This document shows, piece by piece, positions 35,678 to 44,535 of a stretch of DNA of 46,855 bases (positions are counted from its first letter, which is position 1; each line of letters opens with the position of its first letter). Origin of the DNA: an uncultured bacterium (GTDB taxonomy: Bacteria; Actinomycetota; Coriobacteriia; Coriobacteriales; Coriobacteriaceae); NCBI GenBank assembly GCA_905215445.1, contig CAJMPZ010000010.1, positions 1-46,855 on the forward strand, given 5' to 3'. The notes below the pieces were generated by a model, which saw only the letters and a list, made by a program, of their open reading frames with translations, was not told the DNA's origin and did no database searches. The translations under genes were made by a program, and so were the position numbers.

Positions 35678-35709
35678 GGGCACTCCGAAGTGGAGGCAAC
35701 GGAGTGCCC
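35678..35709 (-). terminator. Terminator downstream of agmatine deiminase
   Basis: GGGCACTCCG (35678-35687) pairs perfectly with CGGAGTGCCC (35700-35709). On the minus strand TTTTCTTTG follows, a good intrinsic terminator that separates the agmatine deiminase transcript from the first permease. Confidence 0.75.
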
Positions 35710-35841
35710 AAAGAAAACCCAACCGACCAAGACATCGAATAAACCGACCATCAATGCCCCGAGATGGTCCGATTCACCGACCGTCCGATTGATCGGCTGG
35801 GTTCCCGAAGCATCACGGCTCGGAAAGTCAGACGTTTACTC

Positions 35842-35942
35842 GGCGTGCTCAGGTGCGCCAGATTGGCGCGAACGAGGAGCGTAGCGTACTGACGCTACGT
35901 AAGCGACGAGTGAACGCCAAGGTGGCGTGCCTGAGTTACGCC
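35842..35942 (-). terminator. Large hairpin containing the agmatine deiminase stop codon
   Basis: Outer CTCAGGTGCGCC pairs with GGTGGCGTGCCTGAG, and an inner AGCGTAGCGT/ACGCTACGT stem lies within. The stop codon is part of the structure. A comparable stop-codon hairpin occurs at the end of the second permease (37424-37512). Confidence 0.55.
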
Positions 35943-37141
35943 GAGGGCTCCTGCTGGGTAATGCAGTGGATGTTGCCGCCGCCGAAGACGACCTGCTCGG
36001 ACTGAACGCCGACGCACTTGTAGACGCCCTCGCCCCAGACCTCGTCATAGATCTTCTGGAGCGTGTCAACGGCCAGCTGGTCGTTCTCGTCGCCGTACTG
36101 CGGGACGATAACGCCGTGGTTGGTGACCAGGTAGTTCATGTAGGAGGCGATCAGCGGCTCGTCGGGAACGCGCGGCTCGGCGTTCTCGTCGGCGTCGATG
36201 GTGTCGCAGGAAGCCTGGTCCATGAACAGCGGGTTCACGGGCATGCAGAGCTTGTAGACCTTCATCTTGCGGCCCTTGGCGTCAACGGCGTTGGAGAGGG
36301 TCTCGTAGGCAGCGTGGCACTGCTCGTAGAACGGATACTCGGGATCGTCGGTCCAGATGCAGGCCATGACGCCCGGAGCGATGAACGTGGCAACGTCGTC
36401 GATATGACCGTTGGTCTCCTCGGGGTCGATGCCCTCCTTGACCCAGATGACCTTCTCGACACCCAGGTAATCCTTGAGGTGCTCGTCCATGTAGGCGCGA
36501 AGCTCCTCGCTCCAGGGCTCAAACTTCTTGTGGAACTTGGGCCAGATGGACTCGGGATCCTCTTCCTCCTCCAGAACCGCAGAGCAGGTGCGGCCCGGGG
36601 AAAGCAGGCACTGGTCGGTCACGACAAGGGTGCCCTCGCCGTCGACGGTGATGGAGCCGCCCTCGAGGATCATGTCGTCGGGACGATAGCGACGGCAGCC
36701 GGAGAGCTCAGCCATCTTGAGGGCGATCTGCTCGTCCTTGTCCCACGGGAAGTACAGGCCGTCGACGAGGCCGCCGTAGGCGTTGAAGTGCCAGTGGTTG
36801 GCGCGCTTCTCGCCCTTGCCGTTGATGACGTAGGTGGCGGCGGTGTCGCGGAACCAGGCGTCGTCGGTGGTCATCTCGATAACGGTGACGTTCTCGTCGT
36901 TCTCGAAGACGGCCTTGCAGTTGGCATAGTCGACCTGGTTGGCGCACATATAGACCGGGGTGAACTCGGAGATGGCGCGGGCGATGGCGGCATACTGCTT
37001 CTGAGCAGGCTTGGCGCCGTGGGCCCAGGTGTCGGTGCGGTGGGGCCAGCCCATCCACACGCGATCCTGCGGAGCGAACTCGGCGGGCATAAAGAAGCCG
37101 TCGGCCTTGGGGGTGGACTCGGACTCGGTGATCGTACGCAT
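35936..37141 (-). CDS. aguA: Agmatine deiminase
   Basis: 401 aa. Converts agmatine to N-carbamoylputrescine and ammonia. The guanidino-modifying fold is shown by WMGWPHRTDTW at the N-terminus, DAWFRDTAATYV, LEGGSITVDGEGT, the catalytic His in ETNGHIDDVATF, and the catalytic Cys in GGGNIHCITQQEP at the end. Length is slightly above the usual 360-370, with an acidic insertion around LEEEEDPESIWPKFHKKFEP. GGAGGAAA 7 nt before the ATG at 37141 sets the start; the longer frame lacks support. No putrescine carbamoyltransferase or carbamate kinase is in the window. Confidence 0.92.
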   Translation of the reverse strand: MRTITESESTPKADGFFMPAEFAPQDRVWMGWPHRTDTWAHGAKPAQKQYAAIARAISEFTPVYMCANQVDYANCKAVFENDENVTVIEMTTDDAWFRDTAATYVINGKGEKRANHWHFNAYGGLVDGLYFPWDKDEQIALKMAELSGCRRYRPDDMILEGGSITVDGEGTLVVTDQCLLSPGRTCSAVLEEEEDPESIWPKFHKKFEPWSEELRAYMDEHLKDYLGVEKVIWVKEGIDPEETNGHIDDVATFIAPGVMACIWTDDPEYPFYEQCHAAYETLSNAVDAKGRKMKVYKLCMPVNPLFMDQASCDTIDADENAEPRVPDEPLIASYMNYLVTNHGVIVPQYGDENDQLAVDTLQKIYDEVWGEGVYKCVGVQSEQVVFGGGNIHCITQQEPSA

Positions 37142-37508
37142 AAGATTTCCTCCAAATCGAACGATCGTTTGCCGCGGGCGGATTACCCGCAGCCTAAAAC
37201 CAAGAGATAGTGGGCGCCCGTCCCCCGGCAAAGGTCGGGGCGCCCGGTGCCGGTTTTCACGGAGCCGCACCGACGAGCGGCAACGTAACCAAGTGCGCGG
37301 AGACAAAACGCACGAAGGATACGGAAGAGAGATTGGGGTGGGCGGTGGTTACCGGAGCTATCGCTCACACCCACCCCGGGGAATGGTTAGCAAACCTGTT
37401 GCTTGGGCACGCCTCCGAAGAGGCTAGAGCGTCCCGAGTCGGGAGCGACAAGCCCGACGAAGCGTACGTTGGTACGCAAGGAAGGTTGGAGCCCCGAATC
37501 CGGGTGCT
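37142..37508 (-). promoter_or_regulatory. Intergenic region between permease 2 and agmatine deiminase
   Basis: About 365 bp without a gene. It holds three dyads: GGGCGCCC-rich hairpin 37212-37245, GGGGTGGG/CCCACCCC at 37335-37377, and the large 37424-37512 structure (CTAGAGC/GCTCTAG outer stem, CCCGA-TCGGG and GCGTACGTTGGTACGC inner stems) that includes the permease stop codon. Confidence 0.6.
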
Positions 37509-38939
37509 CTAGTCCTCCTCGGACTCCTCAGCGAGGCGCTGAGCAGCCAGCTCGGGAGTGAGACCCTTGTACTCGGTCTCGCGGCCCTTAGCACTGACGA
37601 CGCGGACAACCTCGCCAATAAGCAAGAGCACGATGAAGATGACGATCATCGGGACCTTATCGCCAATCTCATCGACAGAGAGCGGAATCAGCGTTGCAAC
37701 GATAGCCAGAATCAGCTCGATGCAGGGAATAGCCAGCATGACCTTCATCATGGCGCCCTTAAACGGGAACGTAAAGATACGCTCACGGTTGGGGTCGTTC
37801 TTACGAAGGTTGAGGAATGCCGGGAACATCGGGATGTAGGTCAGCAGCAGGAAGACAACGGAGGTACCGAAGAGCATCCAGAAGACACCGTTGGAGATGG
37901 CGTCGATGGGAACCAGCTGCAGGCACAGCACCAGGGAGGCAACGATGGCGTTGACCAGGTTGGCGCCGTTGGGCATGTCGTCATCCGAGATCATCGAGGC
38001 GAAGACCTTGGGCATGTTGCCATGCTCGGCAGCATAGCGAGCAACGGAGTTGACGCCGAAGGACCAGGCAGCCATGTTGGCGAACAGCGTGATCAGGAAG
38101 GCGATGCAGATGACCTTAAAGATCATGGAATCGCCCACAATAGTCTGGACAGCGTAAATCATGCCGTAGTCGGGATCGATGGAATCAGCCGACACAGCAG
38201 CGCCGATGCCAAAGCCAGCGAACAGGTAGATCACGGCGATGGACAGGCCGCCGACGATGATAGCCTTGGGGATATCGCGAGCGGGATCGGCCATATCGTC
38301 GGTCATGGTGCAGATGACCTCGAAGCCCATGAAGTTAAAGATGATGATCGACAGGTAGCCGAGAGCGTTGGTGTTGGTGAGCTCGGGCAGGAAGGTGGCA
38401 GCGGACATATCGTTCGCAAAACCGTTCTCCATGGCGTACCAAATGCCCAAAGCGCCGACGATAACGGCAACGGCGACCTTGATGATGGCGCCGCCGTTCA
38501 GGACCCACTCGGAGTCGGCAGCCTTGGAGCGACCCATAAGATAGACGATCCACACAAAGGCAAGGTCGATACCAATCTTGGCAATCAGATTGAACTCGAC
38601 GCCAAAGACCATGCCCAAAATGTCAGGGAACATGGTGGCCAGCGAGGCAATCCACAGCGGGTAGTTAACCCAGTAGTAGTACGAAATGCGGGCACCCCAC
38701 TTGTCGCCCAGGCCATCGCGTACCCAGTCGTAAATGCCACCCTCACCGTCATAGGTAGTGCCGAGCTCGGCAACGACCATGCCATAAGGGAGCAAGAAGG
38801 TCAGAATCAGGAAGATCCACCAGAAGAACTGCTGGTTGCCAATGGCAGCAGCAGGTGCGGCGGCCTCGCAAACGAAGACGACGCAGATGATGGTCGAGAT
38901 GACCGTCAAGAAGGAAAGCTTTTTCTTTCCGTCGCTCAT
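37509..38939 (-). CDS. APC-family amino acid/amine permease 2
   Basis: 476 aa, about twelve helices. The N-terminal CEAAAPAAAIGNQQFFWWIF, YDGEGGIYDWVRDGLGDKWG and IIFNFMGFEVICTMTDDMAD parallel permease 1. AAGGAG precedes the ATG. It is upstream of agmatine deiminase on the same strand, so it may be the main agmatine uptake or agmatine/putrescine exchange protein, with permease 1 as a second copy of different specificity. Which of the two carries which amine cannot be read from sequence. Confidence 0.83.
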   Translation of the reverse strand: MSDGKKKLSFLTVISTIICVVFVCEAAAPAAAIGNQQFFWWIFLILTFLLPYGMVVAELGTTYDGEGGIYDWVRDGLGDKWGARISYYYWVNYPLWIASLATMFPDILGMVFGVEFNLIAKIGIDLAFVWIVYLMGRSKAADSEWVLNGGAIIKVAVAVIVGALGIWYAMENGFANDMSAATFLPELTNTNALGYLSIIIFNFMGFEVICTMTDDMADPARDIPKAIIVGGLSIAVIYLFAGFGIGAAVSADSIDPDYGMIYAVQTIVGDSMIFKVICIAFLITLFANMAAWSFGVNSVARYAAEHGNMPKVFASMISDDDMPNGANLVNAIVASLVLCLQLVPIDAISNGVFWMLFGTSVVFLLLTYIPMFPAFLNLRKNDPNRERIFTFPFKGAMMKVMLAIPCIELILAIVATLIPLSVDEIGDKVPMIVIFIVLLLIGEVVRVVSAKGRETEYKGLTPELAAQRLAEESEED

Positions 38940-39183
38940 GATGAGCTCCTTCGCTCAGTTTTGGACAAATCGAGTCCCTTAAGATATTAAGGCAATTGCC
39001 GGGCCTCGGTGAGCGGGCGACAGGAGACGAGCATCCGACGCCTGCAGACGCGCTTTTAGAAGCCTTGAGGCTTAGAGCTGCTCGAGAGCCTCGAGAGCGG
39101 CGCTCTCGCTTGCCGCCTATGCCTCGTCTCGCCGACAGTTCTTTATCTATGGCAGCGGCGTTTTTATTTGCTATGCCTTCGAG
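38940..39183. other. Intergenic region before the second LuxR-type regulator
   Basis: Divergent gap between permease 2 and LuxR regulator 2. It contains several GC-rich dyads, for example GAAGCCTTGAGGCTT and GAGAGCCTCGAGAGCGGCGC, but no clean promoter is evident for the regulator. Confidence 0.35.
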
Positions 39184-40005
39184 ATGACCGAGATTTTCTT
39201 TTTTGAATACACGCTGCAAAACCAGAGCTTTCCAGCTAGCGACTATTACTCAATCATCATGCCCGTGATGCGGACCCTTGTGGCGACCGCTTCGCAGGCT
39301 TTTATTTGGGCCATTGCCAGGGACTTGCTCGACAAACATTCTAAAAAGCAGTTCGTTATCCCCGTCGTAACGTTTTTGCTGTGCGAGTCGCTGACTATCG
39401 TCGCTGTCCCCTGCGGCCCCATGCATCAGTGGCTCTACTACACAATGCGCCAGGTGTTCCTTATCTTTGTGGGGCTGTACATCTTTTGGACGGCTCATAA
39501 AAGTACAAAGGTCGAGTTGAAGGCACGCGTTAACAACCAACGAAAGCACCTGATTATCGGCGCTATTCTGGTCGGTTGCATCGTTGCCGAGGATTTCTAC
39601 AACATTCTGATTGTCCCCATGAGTCTGGCGCCCTCTTGGCTGCAACTATATCTGTCCGAGCGCAACTTTAGCGAAAACGTCTTTGCCTGCTACTTTGCGA
39701 TTCTGCTGATCATCTACTCCTACCACGTGCTTTCAATCCGCATGCAGGAGGCGTCCGAAGAAAAGAACGTCAGCGATCTTGATCGACACATCGAAGAGCA
39801 AATGCCCTCTTATCGCAACGCCTACAAGCTCTCCAACCGCGAAGCCGAGGTTTTGCGTCTGGTAGTGCGGGGCAAGTCGAACCAAGAGATTGCTGACGAG
39901 CTATTCCTTGCCGTGGGCACCGTCAAGACCCAAATCCACAACATCCTGGTTAAAACCGAACAGCAAAATCGCACGACGTTAATCCTCCACTTTTGGAAGC
40001 GATAA
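39184..40005 (+). CDS. Membrane-anchored LuxR-type regulator 2
   Basis: 273 aa. About six hydrophobic segments (to about residue 190) precede a LuxR helix-turn-helix (LSNREAEVLRLVVRGKSNQE, then AVGTVKTQIHNILVKTEQ). It shares the motif pair VAEDFYNILIVP and LYLSERNFSENVFA with regulator 1 at 32607. It is about 57 residues shorter than regulator 1, lacking one or two N-terminal helices. No good ribosome-binding site precedes the ATG at 39184, so a downstream start is possible. It is divergent from permease 2 and probably regulates it. Confidence 0.8.
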   Translation: MTEIFFFEYTLQNQSFPASDYYSIIMPVMRTLVATASQAFIWAIARDLLDKHSKKQFVIPVVTFLLCESLTIVAVPCGPMHQWLYYTMRQVFLIFVGLYIFWTAHKSTKVELKARVNNQRKHLIIGAILVGCIVAEDFYNILIVPMSLAPSWLQLYLSERNFSENVFACYFAILLIIYSYHVLSIRMQEASEEKNVSDLDRHIEEQMPSYRNAYKLSNREAEVLRLVVRGKSNQEIADELFLAVGTVKTQIHNILVKTEQQNRTTLILHFWKR

Positions 40006-40011
40006 CCTGCT

Positions 40012-40297
40012 AAAAAGGGACAGGTTTGTTTTGGCAGGTTTTATCTGGGCAAACGCCAACCGCCGCGAGGGAGCTGCTTTCCCTCGCGGCGGTCTTCTAG
40101 CGGTAAAAACCAAGTGAGTAGGCTTTTGGCGGGATGCCGAGCACACCTCAAAACGCCACAGCCCTGACCTGCGATTTTATTGAGCACTTGCCGCGATGTG
40201 CTCGGCAGATCCAAAAAAGCCTACTCACTTGCATCTGAGATGCTCTAGATACGCAAAATACCGCCGCGAAGGGAGCTGGACTCCCTTCGCGGCGGTT
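40012..40297 (+). repeat. 286-bp intergenic repeat, copy 2
   Basis: Same length and orientation as 27465-27750. Here the nested stem is perfect: AAGTGAGTAGGCTTTT (from 40112) with AAAAGCCTACTCACTT (to 40230), around GCCGAGCACA/TGTGCTCGGC. It is bounded by GC-rich hairpins CCGCCGCGAGGGA/TCCCTCGCGGCGG and CCGCCGCGAAGGGAG/CTCCCTTCGCGGCGG. It lies between convergent LuxR regulator 2 and the FtsX permease and fills that gap. Confidence 0.88.
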
Positions 40298-40332
40298 ATT
40301 CGCTCTGATTTTGCGACGGTTTTGCCCGTCTG

Positions 40333-42534
40333 TTACTCACTGTAGCGGGTGGCGATGGCAGCTTGTACCATGCCGGCGCTCATGAGGTACGTTACCAGGA
40401 AGTAGCCACCATAGGCCGCCAGGAAAATCGCGCAGGTGAGGCCCACGGTGCCGGCGATGCTCATATCTCCGAATATGCTCACCAGCTCGATGATCACCTT
40501 GAGCGCCACAAAGGAGTGCGCCAGGCCCACTGCCAGCGGGAACAGGAAGAATACCGCTTGCTGCGCCATCACCGAATGACGAATCTGGCGGTCGTCACAG
40601 CCAATCTGTGCCAGCACACGATAGCTGCGGCTGCCGTCGGCCACATTGGAGAGCTGCTGGATCGACAGTATCGCCGCGCACGCAACGACCAGTACAAAGC
40701 CAATGTAGATGGCCAGATAGCTAATCATGCCGTTCATCTGCGCTGCTTGCGTGTACATCTCGGAACGCGTGATGAAGACTCCCCACGACCCCGGCTCCTT
40801 GCCGTCAACGAGCAGATTATCGAGCAAGGTGTATTTAATGCTCTCGTCTGCCTCGGTCGTATCCATACCCTGTTTGTAATTAACGAGCAGATTACTGGAA
40901 TACGGCTGCAGATTAAGCTGGGACAGCAGCTCATCGGCTACGACCACGGTACCGGGATTGCTGCCCATCGCCGAGTTGGCGATGGCCGCCGTGTCCTCGT
41001 CCGACTTATCGGTTGCGGGCTTGAGCTCATGCCCGTCCAAGGTGAGGGTATGGCCGCCAGCCATATACTTGGTGTACAGGTCGCCCAGCTCACCGCCCAT
41101 ATCACACGTGAGCAGATACTGGTCGCGGCCAATGCTCACCGGCTCCTCGCCCATCATCTGGCGCAGTTTGTTGTACTGGCTCGCCGGCGTCACATACAGA
41201 CCCATCGCATCGGCGTTGCTTCCCTCGAGCGCCTTGGGAAGCTTTTCTCCCATGGCCTTGCACATCTCACCCGCCACCACCGAGGGGCCCGAGCCGCCAA
41301 GCGGGTAACTCAGATACGAATCGATCTGCACATGCTCACCGGCAACATCGGCGATATTGACCTTCTTGCCTGTCTCATCGTTGTTGTCCGCCGACTTGCG
41401 CTCGCCATGCCATGCAGCGTACAAATCGACCGTTGCATCGGCCAGCACCATGCGATCGGCCTCAGACGGATTGACATACTCCTTGTAGTAGTCGAGCGTT
41501 TCGGGCGTGTAATAGACATACGTCTGAGACACGTCAACAGGGTTATAGCGCTCCAGATTCTCGTTCATCACGTTGGCGATCGACATACCGCAGGTCACCG
41601 AGGTAATGGCCAAAAACAGAATCATCGCGATGACGCCCATCGAAAAGCACACCGTGTTGACCTTGGCCGCAAGCTGGCGCACGGTAAACATATTGAGACC
41701 GCGCCAGTACACGCCGCGCAGGCTCTGCAGCAGCTTGATAAGCATGCCCGAAAGCCCCCAGAACAGGGCAAAGGTGCCCACCGTGACCATAGCGGTAGTG
41801 ATGCCGAACTGATTCATGGCCCCCTGCAGCTTATCGCCCGACGCGGTGAGCGGGAACCCGTCGCGCAGCAGACGGTAATAGGCCACGCCCACAAGTAGCA
41901 CGCCCGCGGTAAAGATGGCAATCGCAATCCAGGGATTACGTGTCTTGATGCTCTCGTTGCGGCGCTCGGCACCCATAAGCTCGATGAGTTTGGTACGACG
42001 CACGGCGCGCAGGTTCAGCAGTAACGTGAGTACGAACATCACGAGCATGCAGGCAAGGGTCAGGTTGAACGCATGCACCGAGAAGAAGAAATGAAAATTG
42101 GCGATCTGTGTCTTAAAGAGCGAGGCCGTAAAGAACGTCATGAGCTGGGAGAGTCCCACACCCAGCACAATGCCGGCGACAAAGGCCACGACCGATACTA
42201 TCACGGTCTCGAGCGCCATGATCGTGGCGACGCGCCCGCGCCCCATGCCGAGCACCTGGTACAGGCCAAACTCCTTCTTGCGGCGTTTCATGATGAAGTT
42301 ATTGGCGTACACCATCAAAAAGGCCATGACACCGGCCAAAAAGTACGTCAGGTAGCCGAGCATGCTGCCCATAACCTGCGCCAAGCCCTTTTCATCGATT
42401 CCGGCGATGTCGACCTGCATCGAGATGGTGTTAAAGGCATAGAAGACCGTGACGCCCAGGGTGAGCGTCAAAAGGTAGACGAGGTAGTCGCGGCCGGCAC
42501 GGCGGACGTTGCCCCAAGCGAGTTTACAGAGCAT
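40333..42534 (-). CDS. FtsX-family ABC permease, BceB-like
   Basis: 733 aa with about ten membrane helices: one N-terminal, a cluster at about 55-170, a large extracellular domain (about 330-590), and a C-terminal three-helix block. This is the layout of BceB/VraG-type permeases that resist or sense antimicrobial peptides. The start at 42534 (MLCKLAWGNVRR) follows GAGGG; a GTG at 42546 in frame has no site. It overlaps the ATPase gene by 11 nt. No two-component system lies next to it, unlike typical BceRS-BceAB loci. Substrate unknown. Confidence 0.85.
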   Translation of the reverse strand: MLCKLAWGNVRRAGRDYLVYLLTLTLGVTVFYAFNTISMQVDIAGIDEKGLAQVMGSMLGYLTYFLAGVMAFLMVYANNFIMKRRKKEFGLYQVLGMGRGRVATIMALETVIVSVVAFVAGIVLGVGLSQLMTFFTASLFKTQIANFHFFFSVHAFNLTLACMLVMFVLTLLLNLRAVRRTKLIELMGAERRNESIKTRNPWIAIAIFTAGVLLVGVAYYRLLRDGFPLTASGDKLQGAMNQFGITTAMVTVGTFALFWGLSGMLIKLLQSLRGVYWRGLNMFTVRQLAAKVNTVCFSMGVIAMILFLAITSVTCGMSIANVMNENLERYNPVDVSQTYVYYTPETLDYYKEYVNPSEADRMVLADATVDLYAAWHGERKSADNNDETGKKVNIADVAGEHVQIDSYLSYPLGGSGPSVVAGEMCKAMGEKLPKALEGSNADAMGLYVTPASQYNKLRQMMGEEPVSIGRDQYLLTCDMGGELGDLYTKYMAGGHTLTLDGHELKPATDKSDEDTAAIANSAMGSNPGTVVVADELLSQLNLQPYSSNLLVNYKQGMDTTEADESIKYTLLDNLLVDGKEPGSWGVFITRSEMYTQAAQMNGMISYLAIYIGFVLVVACAAILSIQQLSNVADGSRSYRVLAQIGCDDRQIRHSVMAQQAVFFLFPLAVGLAHSFVALKVIIELVSIFGDMSIAGTVGLTCAIFLAAYGGYFLVTYLMSAGMVQAAIATRYSE

Positions 42535-43309
42535 CGGAGCCCTCACCGCCCATCATGGCAACGACCTCCATAATGCGGTCGAAAAACTCTCGGCGGTCGG
42601 TGTCGCCGCGGCGCAGCTCGGTGAAGATCTTGCCGTCGCGGATAAACAACACGCGGCTCGTGTAGCTGGCAGCAAAGCTGTCATGCGTGACCATGAGCAC
42701 GGTGGCGCGTAGGCGGCGGTTAAGGGCCTCCAGGCTCTCGAGCAGCAGGCGAGCGCTCTTGGAATCGAGGGCGCCGGTGGGCTCGTCGGCCATGATCATA
42801 GTGGGGTCGGTGACAAGCGCGCGACAGGCGGCAACACGCTGCTGCTGACCGCCGGACATCTGGTAGGGATACTTGTCGAGCACCTGACTGATAGACAGAC
42901 GCGCGGCCACATCCTGCACGCGGGTCGAGATCTCTGCCGAGTTTGTGCGGGCAATGGTGAGCGGCAGGGCGATGTTCTCGCGTGCTGTGAGCGTATCGAG
43001 CAGGTTGGAGTCCTGGAAGATAAAGCCCAGCTCCTCGCGGCGGAACTGCGAGAGCTTGGCCTGCTTCATGCGCGTAATGTCCTGCCCGTTGATGCGGATG
43101 GTGCCGCTCGTGGCGCTATCGATGGTCGAGACGCAGTTGAGCAACGTCGACTTGCCCGAGCCCGAGGCCCCCATGATGCCAACAAATTCGCCGCGGTTGA
43201 CGGTAAAGCTGACGTCGTTGAGCGCGCGGGTCACGTTGCCCAGCGCTCCATATACCTTTTCGAGATGCGCGACCTCCAGTACCGGGGTCGCCATGTGCGT
43301 GGTTTGCAT
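42524..43309 (-). CDS. ABC transporter ATPase partner of the FtsX permease
   Basis: 261 aa. Walker A GASGSGKST, Q-loop FQDSNLL, signature MSGGQQQR, Walker B MIMADEPTGALD and the switch His in VTHD are all intact. This is a MacB/BceA-type nucleotide-binding protein. AAAGGA precedes the ATG. Its end overlaps the permease start, so the pair is translationally coupled. The C-terminal tail beyond RDGKIFTELRRGD is short and typical. Confidence 0.9.
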   Translation of the reverse strand: MQTTHMATPVLEVAHLEKVYGALGNVTRALNDVSFTVNRGEFVGIMGASGSGKSTLLNCVSTIDSATSGTIRINGQDITRMKQAKLSQFRREELGFIFQDSNLLDTLTARENIALPLTIARTNSAEISTRVQDVAARLSISQVLDKYPYQMSGGQQQRVAACRALVTDPTMIMADEPTGALDSKSARLLLESLEALNRRLRATVLMVTHDSFAASYTSRVLFIRDGKIFTELRRGDTDRREFFDRIMEVVAMMGGEGSDAL

Positions 43310-43457
43310 ACCGAGTCCTTTCTTGCGATTAGTCTACGGCATCTATAGTCGCAAGAAGCCGAGTCGGCTACCATCGATATGGCTTACGCTTGCCTTACCG
43401 TTGTGTAAGGTAGGGGTAGCTAGCCTGCCACGTGTTGATGTTGAGAGAGGACTCCTG

Positions 43458-44435
43458 TTGAAGACTGTTCATGTTGCCGCTGGGATCATTCGCAAGGAAG
43501 GATCTGACGAGCTGCTTGCCGTGCAGCGCGGCTATGGCGACATGCAGGGACTTTGGGAGTTCCCCGGTGGCAAGCTCATGCGCGGCGAGACGCCCGAGGA
43601 CGCCGTACGCCGCGAACTCATGGAGGAGCTGCAGGTCAAAGTCATCAACCTGCGTGATTTCTACACCGTTGAGTATGACTACCCCGATTTTCATCTCTCC
43701 ATGGAGTGCTACTACTGCTCGCTCGCCGATGAATCCGATGAACCTCAGAAGCACGACCGCCAGCTCGATATCCGCTGGATTCCGCGCACCTCGCTTGCCA
43801 CGGTGGAATGGATGCCCGCCGACAAGGGGCTCATTGATGCCCTGATTGAGCTGAAGGAAGACCGGCTCGAGGCTAACGGCGCCGAGGCCACCGCGGCAGA
43901 CGAATCTGCTACCAAGCCCAAACGTAAACCTAAGCGCCGCAGCAAAAAGCGCCCCAAGCCCGGCCTGCTGGACGGCATCGACACCTCGGACCTCTCCGCT
44001 GACGAGCGCGAACTGGTCCGCCGTCGCGCCGCCATCAAAAAGTCCATGAAGGGCAACAAGCGTGCCAACACCAAGCCCGAGCTGCTCGTACGACAGTGTC
44101 TGCGCGCAGCGGGCCTTACGGGCTATCGCCTGGAGTGGAAGGTACCCGGCAAGCCCGACATCGCCTTTCCCGGGCGCAAGATCGCCATCTTTGTCAACGG
44201 CTGTTTTTGGCATCGCTGCCCCAAGTGCAATCCGAGCCAGCCCAAGCGCAATGTTGAGTTTTGGGAGGCAAAGTTCCGTCGCAACGTCGAGCGCGACCGA
44301 GCAGCCATCAATGCACTTACCCAAATGGGCTGGACGCCCATCACCGTCTGGGAATGTGAGCTCAAGAAAGACCGCATCGATGCCACCATGGAAAAGGTCA
44401 TCGAGCGGGTGCGCGCCGCAGAGCCGCAGCGCTAG
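43458..44435 (+). CDS. Nudix hydrolase fused to a Vsr-type endonuclease
   Basis: 325 aa from a TTG that follows GAGAGAGGA by 7 nt; longer in-frame codons run antisense into the ABC ATPase gene. Residues 1-135 are a MutT-like Nudix domain with a perfect Nudix box (G38, E44, R52-E53, E56-E57). A basic linker follows (about 153-169, KPKRKPKRRSKKRPKPG). Residues about 183-320 are a Vsr/very-short-patch-repair domain: GKPDIAF (D234), FVNGCFWHRCPKC (H252 and Cys pair), NVERD and VWECEL. Compared with the E. coli enzyme, the Thr-His before GCFWH is Val-Asn. A dual role in sanitising oxidised nucleotides and repairing T:G mismatches is inferred. No Dcm methylase is nearby. Confidence 0.85.
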   Translation: MKTVHVAAGIIRKEGSDELLAVQRGYGDMQGLWEFPGGKLMRGETPEDAVRRELMEELQVKVINLRDFYTVEYDYPDFHLSMECYYCSLADESDEPQKHDRQLDIRWIPRTSLATVEWMPADKGLIDALIELKEDRLEANGAEATAADESATKPKRKPKRRSKKRPKPGLLDGIDTSDLSADERELVRRRAAIKKSMKGNKRANTKPELLVRQCLRAAGLTGYRLEWKVPGKPDIAFPGRKIAIFVNGCFWHRCPKCNPSQPKRNVEFWEAKFRRNVERDRAAINALTQMGWTPITVWECELKKDRIDATMEKVIERVRAAEPQR

Positions 44436-44535
44436 GAACGAGCCGTCCACACGCCCCACACAGGCGAGCCACATCCGCGCCACAAACCTTAGAAAGCCCT
44501 TAAGCTCAAACCTTTCAAGAGTGTTACTCGATAGC

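Noticed and set aside
42945..43457. N-terminal extension of the Nudix-Vsr frame
   Set aside because: It is antisense to the ABC ATPase gene; the TTG at 43458 has a good ribosome-binding site and begins exactly at the Nudix fold.
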